A DNA stretch of 64,000 bases from Crambe crambe (lineage: Eukaryota; Porifera; Demospongiae; Poecilosclerida; Crambeidae): NCBI GenBank assembly GCA_963924555.1, contig OZ004585.1:2865488-2929487 (forward strand), written 5' to 3'. Positions within the stretch are counted from its first letter, which is position 1. Each line of letters opens with the position of its first letter. Shown here in pieces: positions 59,072 to 64,000 of the stretch. The translations under genes and the position numbers were made by a program. Below the pieces are notes generated by a model. The model was given only the letters and a program-made list of their open reading frames with translations. It had not been told where the DNA came from and made no database searches.

Positions 59072-60214
59072 TTAAACTTGCTATTATTTAGGATTCCAGA
59101 CTTCAGCTAGCTAAACATCTTCATATCAACTGAATATGAGACTACGAAGACAACACCCATTTTTCTGACATTAACACTTTTGCATTATTGATGTATCTAT
59201 AGCTATAAACAGTTATTTCTTGGACTCATGAAGGCAGACTGCTTCATTCTAACTGTAGTGATCTTAGTGCCACATAGTTTTACAGTAAAACTATAGTTTT
59301 ACATAGAGTAGCTATTTTGCCATAGCTTTACAAACAATGGCAAACTTCAAAGGAACTCTTCGAAGTCTGCCTTCATGAGCCAAGAAATAACTGCTTAGCT
59401 ACAGATACATAAAGTGTATGATACAGGAGAGTGTTGGGTGATAGGAGTCCCTGGGAACTCTCCTGATTGCTGTGCCACTGATCAGCTGGCTCCTGCACTA
59501 TTAATAGATTTGTAGAGTTTTTCCCTAACATTATTGCAGTAGCAGGGTCATAACAAAAGTGCACTCACAAGCTGCATGCATGGCCATGATTAATAACCAG
59601 GAAACTTCCAGGTCTTCATAGCATATGGTACACACTCTCTACCACTTTCATGCTATCTGCAGTGGTTTACACAATAATGAACACAAGATGTCTGTCTACA
59701 GGACACACCTGGAACTATGACAAGTTTTGCTGACCAAATTAGGATCCTAAAATACTCCACTCAGGAAGTGATGGAAAACTGCATGCAGATGGTGGTGAAT
59801 TCATTTATCAAATTTGTGGTGATGTATGGACTTTTGCAGGCCCAAGGGGATTCTTTGATCAGCAATTAGCATGGCAGGATGACATCTTGTGATGTGGAGT
59901 TGCTGTGCCATTCATCATTTCATGATTTCTGAGCATGAACAGTCATGAACAAACTTTAGCTGTTCCTTTGGAAGTCTCACTTTAATAGTGAGTTTTAAAG
60001 GAAGAACTTGGATTGACAATCAAGTTTACCTACGTACTAGCTACCACACATTTTCATGCTGGCTAGTTACATATGCAACTAGTTAGCCATTATCTTAAGT
60101 GAATACCCGACACCCTGCATGGGCCACAAATACTGTGAGCTATAATAGTATACTAGCTAGATGTGTAAACAATATGTGCAGTGGAACTTTTCAATGTTGA
60201 ATCATGTCTCTCAG

Positions 60215-60585
60215 TAGTCGGGCGCAGCCAGCCCCAAGCACTTCCGGAACTCCAGCGTAAGGGTCTGGTAACACAATACTTCGACTTGTTCCCGGCCTAA
60301 ATTTTTTATTTACGTAATAATTATGACGTTTTAGTGTCGTAAAACGACGTTGTCTTGTTTAATTGTCATAGCAACACCTCGCGCGAAGAAAAAATGACTT
60401 CCCGATCCCGTAATAATTATGGTTGTTATAGCTACCACGTCATTAAGCGTCATAACGCGTCAGTTAATGATATTCATCGTTTTAGCAGGATTTCTGCTAA
60501 ACGGGAACAAGTCGAAGTACATTGTGTGTTACCAGACCCTTGCGCTGGAGTTCCGGAAGTGCCTGGGGCTGGCTACGCCAGACTA
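60215..60585. mobile_element. MITE with about 80-bp inverted ends and a 9-bp target duplication
   Basis: 371 bp. The ends TAGTCGGGCGCAGCCAGCC and the complement of GGCTGGCTACGCCAGACTA continue inward in register for about 80 bp (GGAACTCCAGCG, GGGTCTGGTAACACAAT, TTCGACTTGTTCCCG). The flanking direct repeat GTCTCTCAG (60206-60214 and 60586-60594) is exact. Nine bases fits Mutator-like transposition. The interior is rich in ACGTCA/TGACGT and CG words. Confidence 0.85.
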
Positions 60586-61237
60586 GTCTCTCAGTACCTA
60601 TGATATGAATGAGAGTTGGGGCCTCAACTAAGTGACTAGCTATAGCCAGGTGTAGTATGATAACAATTTGAGTCACGAAGTCATGAGAAATTGATTCAAA
60701 AATTTTCAAGTCATTATGGTATCATGCTCTTCTTTGGTTATAGCTAGCATGAGTAAAAATTCTTGTAGTAGAATTTTCAGCAATAGCTAGCATAGTCTGG
60801 TCTCTCATGCTAGGTGACCCTGGAGCTCCCCTGCCACTAATCAGCTGGTTCCTGCAGTTATTTGTTACTCATGAAGAACAGATGTGCAGATTGAGGTTTG
60901 CCCAATAAGTAGTGGAAAACAGAGCTGTAGAGGGTACACTCACAAACATGCATCCCACCATTGAGGCAACTATTAACCAACAGTTGATTCTTCATAGCTA
61001 TACATGTAACGTAAATATGGTACACCATCTGTACCACATAATATAATTATACTCCACAAATTTGAACCATGGACCCACAATTCAATTGATATTTTAGGAT
61101 TGGTGGATGGATTGTTTTTCATACAAGGCTGCAGTACATCAATGAACAAAGTTTATGTAGGTATGACCCTAAAATCTAACTGGGCTGTATCCTCATTTCT
61201 GTGTAAGACTTACCTGGCCTTAGTTTCCAGCTATATA

Positions 61238-61530
61238 TGGAATCTCGACTGATTTCAACTTGCTACATTTCATTTCGAATCTCGACTGATTTCAACTTGC
61301 TACCTTTCATTTCAGAGGTTATATGTAACTATTGGTTGTACACCATGCAGGAAGATGCCCAGGAAGATGGCTAGGCTAGGGAGATGTCTAAGAAGCCATA
61401 ATATCAAACTAGTTTGATCAGGAAGAGGGTTGAAACATAAAAGTGAAGATGCCCAGGAAGATGGCTAGACATAGCAGGGCTAGGGAGATGTCTAAGAAGC
61501 CACAATATCAAACTAGTTTGATCTTGAAAC
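61238..61530. repeat. Two short tandem duplications upstream of the orphan secreted gene
   Basis: A 38-bp unit (AATCTCGACTGATTTCAACT) occurs twice at 61241-61316. A roughly 100-bp unit beginning AAGATGCCCAGGAAGATGGC occurs twice at about 61349-61530. They occupy the probable promoter region of the gene at 61649. Confidence 0.8.
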
Positions 61531-61648
61531 ATAAGAGTGAAGGGTTATAACCACAGTGAGAATGGTATCCATATCCTGATCCTGCATAACTATAGCAATG
61601 AAAGCTATAAATTGAGCATAGGTATAGCTATAGCTATCTACATTAGCC

Positions 61649-64000
61649 ATGGGTAGGTTATGCTGCAGCAGTTCCCTGCCTTATTTGGCTGTTCTGTTTC
61701 TGACTGTACTAACAAATAGCTGTTCAGCTGAAAGTGTGTCCATTAATGATGGTGAGAGTCTGATGAAGTATCTTTGTTCTCCTAGTAGAACTATCTCTCC
61801 TAATACCAACCTTGAGCTTAACAAACCCTTGTTTATGATTGATGGAAAGCACTCATTTTGTCTGATCGAGAATACCGCTGATATCACTATTGCTCCTTCA
61901 CAACAGCTACTCAAGAAAGGACACGATCATGTTGAAGTTGAATGTCTTCCAGGATCTGGGGGGTTTGCGTTCATCAATGTCTCCTATCTCACCATCGATT
62001 CTATTATATTCAACAATTGTGCAGGTGTTATTCCAGCACCAGCTGTGAGGTATGTTACCAATTATCTTAATGATACAAAAACAGCATTCATTTTCAATCA
62101 CTGCTACAATTTGACACTAAATAACTTGATACCGCATCAGAAATGGAATACCAGTGAGTTCAGCATAATAGGAGTAAATCTTTGTGGTCATAGCAGTGTC
62201 AATATCAACATAGCTTCTATCATCATCCCCTATATGAAAACACTCTTTTATTACTCTGACAGTCTTATGACTGTTCCAAGCTTGAAATGTAATCTGCACA
62301 TTGTAAACAACTCTACTCTCGAAATGCCACCCATTGCTGAATCTTGCAATGTAAGAGACCTCATTAAGCATCCAATGTGGTTTACTCTATTACTATCACA
62401 GAAAAAATTCGAAGTAAAGGTCAACATGAATATGAAACCAACAGGTTCTTTGCCCACTTGGACAGGCCCAAAACTAGTCATCAGTATCATGTTTATTAAT
62501 AGCACAACTGATTCCCAAGTTGTATTCCAAGGAGTTCCGTATGAGTTTTGCTCAAATGGAAGCAGTTCATTTCAAGACCCAAAACATTATTTCATCCCTT
62601 TGCCACTGTGTGTCAAGCATTATTCTGCTCCTCTCTTTAATAAGACAGTCACTGGAGAGAGAAAATCGCTCATTATTAAGAACACTGCATTTGCACTGTA
62701 TACCCACAGTGTCCCAGTAAAATTCACTGACTCTTATATAAATACTCTTCTGCACATTTGGTCGAATTCCAGGATACCACATCAAATGACTCTGGAAAAT
62801 ACATCTTGGTGCTTGAAGTATTTTGGGTTATATCCAAGTTACTCTAATAGGGCGGGCTCATATGGCATGATTTATGGAAACAGATTTGATATTGATATGG
62901 TTGATACCTACATGCACTATAGTGATCCATCACCAATATTGTCTCAACCAGTTATGGGGTTTAAAAATACAGATATTACCTTTTCTGGACACAATTACTT
63001 TTCAGTTTATCATGGAACGATAATGTGGGTTAAAAGAAGTAATTTTACCATTTCTGGGAACCTGACAGTGCGTGGTGCTGGTGCACATGGCTTCTATCGA
63101 GACGGTGCAATAAAGCTTATAAAATCTTCTAATTTAATTTTGAAGGAACCTCTGGAGGCTAGATTCTATGACAATAGGGCCGATAAAGGAAGCGCTCTAT
63201 TTTTATCAAAAGATAGTGGAATGTATATACAGCCTAATAGGCTTTACTCACCGAAGAATATCACTGAAATAGAGATTGCACTCTACTTCAGAAACAACAC
63301 CAATCATTTCAATACACCCAACTCTTTTTTTATTCACCTTGAATCATTAACTGAGTCCACAAAATTCCTGTTTTACAACACTCACCAGGCATACAGCACA
63401 GTATTTGATATAATATTGAAAGAAATGGATGAATTTGATAAATTCACATCCCTTCCTTATGGAATATGCTGGCAGTTACATGGAATGAAATGGAATTGCA
63501 CATACAGCAATTATTATAACTCTCCTCCTTCTCTGGCAGAGCTTTATACCTATCCAGGGGAAAATGCCATTTCTATATCACATTCATATGACGATGATTT
63601 TGCTATAACGCAAGTAAGTTGCTCAGAGATTAGACCAGGTGCAAGAAAATTACTAAGAGATTTAAACTATTTATTACGTAAAAATGAGAATAACTCCACT
63701 GTATCAGCAATGTTTAATAACCAGGAAGAAGAAGAGATTTGCATTATCATAGATTGTAAGAGACATAAGAAATATAAGTCTAAAGATTACATATTATACC
63801 TGAGATTTTATGTACATGTCAATGGATACTGTCCTCTGGGCTTTCACATTTCTGAAGAAGGGGATCATTGTAACTGCACACTTGCCCTCCGTGACTATGG
63901 TTACAAGTGCAATATTGATACCAGAGCCATTGCAAGTCCTCTGAATTTCTGGACTGGTAATTCAAGTAATGAAACTATCTTGTTTGCCAAAAATTGTCCA
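61649..64000 (+). CDS. Large secreted or membrane-anchored orphan protein (3' end outside window)
   Basis: The frame is open from ATG 61649 through the window end, 784 codons with no intron. Residues 1-27 form a signal peptide (LAVLFLTVL core, likely cut after CSA). The ectodomain has dozens of N-glycosylation sequons, regularly spaced short hydrophobic strands (for example NTDITFSGHNYFS, RSNFTISGNLTV, SSNLIL) typical of right-handed beta-helix folds, and many cysteines. Near residue 726 the motif YCPLGFHI, then CNCTLALRDYGYKC begins; this CPxGF..C.C signature is, from memory, shared by large predicted sponge and cnidarian surface proteins of unknown function. A downstream membrane segment may follow outside the window. 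No enzyme motif is seen. I would call it a putative beta-helix adhesion or receptor protein, with low certainty about function. Confidence 0.75.
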   Translation, partial: MGRLCCSSSLPYLAVLFLTVLTNSCSAESVSINDGESLMKYLCSPSRTISPNTNLELNKPLFMIDGKHSFCLIENTADITIAPSQQLLKKGHDHVEVECLPGSGGFAFINVSYLTIDSIIFNNCAGVIPAPAVRYVTNYLNDTKTAFIFNHCYNLTLNNLIPHQKWNTSEFSIIGVNLCGHSSVNINIASIIIPYMKTLFYYSDSLMTVPSLKCNLHIVNNSTLEMPPIAESCNVRDLIKHPMWFTLLLSQKKFEVKVNMNMKPTGSLPTWTGPKLVISIMFINSTTDSQVVFQGVPYEFCSNGSSSFQDPKHYFIPLPLCVKHYSAPLFNKTVTGERKSLIIKNTAFALYTHSVPVKFTDSYINTLLHIWSNSRIPHQMTLENTSWCLKYFGLYPSYSNRAGSYGMIYGNRFDIDMVDTYMHYSDPSPILSQPVMGFKNTDITFSGHNYFSVYHGTIMWVKRSNFTISGNLTVRGAGAHGFYRDGAIKLIKSSNLILKEPLEARFYDNRADKGSALFLSKDSGMYIQPNRLYSPKNITEIEIALYFRNNTNHFNTPNSFFIHLESLTESTKFLFYNTHQAYSTVFDIILKEMDEFDKFTSLPYGICWQLHGMKWNCTYSNYYNSPPSLAELYTYPGENAISISHSYDDDFAITQVSCSEIRPGARKLLRDLNYLLRKNENNSTVSAMFNNQEEEEICIIIDCKRHKKYKSKDYILYLRFYVHVNGYCPLGFHISEEGDHCNCTLALRDYGYKCNIDTRAIASPLNFWTGNSSNETILFAKNCP

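Larger units (their letters stand above)
58239..61648. other. Intergenic region downstream of YLPM1
   Basis: No coding exon is supported. It contains the 22-bp tandem array (58449-58612), a foldback repeat (58949-59071), a Mutator-like MITE (60215-60585) and short tandem duplications near 61.2-61.5 kb. Two diverged copies of a further segment (CTGCCACTAATCAGCTGGTTCC-type words at about 59470 and 60830) suggest another old dispersed repeat. Confidence 0.6.

Overview
The window reads as nuclear DNA of an early-branching animal, most likely a demosponge. This is inferred from gene content and texture, not from a database match. It is AT-rich, most genes carry GT-AG introns, and palindromic TA-flanked MITEs and microsatellites are abundant. 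The gene set includes a group II PAK kinase, a YLPM1 orthologue, an SLC18-like transporter, secreted jacalin-like lectins and a large secreted orphan protein.

Layout. 1-4710 (+): the last 12 exons of an MFS transporter of the SLC18/VMAT type. 4.7-11.4 kb: a repeat-rich stretch with several MITE families, a weak minus-strand gene candidate, and a 1.2 kb pogo-like element (8965-10165) that keeps its DNA-binding domain and PHD finger but lacks the DDE transposase core. 11467-13223 (+): two tandem intronless sulfotransferases, directly downstream of a pile-up of adjoining MITEs. 14271-30531 (-): a complete group II PAK kinase in five exons, with a 13 kb intron inside the kinase domain that is full of degenerate tandem repeats. 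33189-58238 (+): a complete YLPM1-like gene in 15 exons, 1106 codons plus stop in the model, ending in a P-loop kinase-like domain. 61649-64000 (+): the open 5' portion of a long secreted protein that runs off the window.

The most notable structure is the 18 kb fourth intron of the YLPM1 gene (36130-54215). It holds an antisense array of secreted, four-cysteine jacalin-like lectin genes: five apparently intact two-exon genes and one broken copy. They fall into three tandem units, each pairing an A-type gene with a B- or C-type gene. The third A gene was split by a clean internal inversion of about 0.6 kb. A duplicated stretch of host intron, including a relic copy of the next YLPM1 exon at 49.7 kb, shows the array grew by segmental duplication that dragged host-gene sequence with it.

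Functionally, the PAK kinase (Rho-GTPase signalling) and YLPM1 (nuclear RNA/chromatin-associated protein) look like conserved housekeeping genes in head-to-head orientation. The lectins, sulfotransferases and orphan secreted protein look like lineage-specific, secretion or glycan related genes. A shared pathway is not shown by the sequence. All exon structures are manual splice models based on phase, splice sites and family homology.
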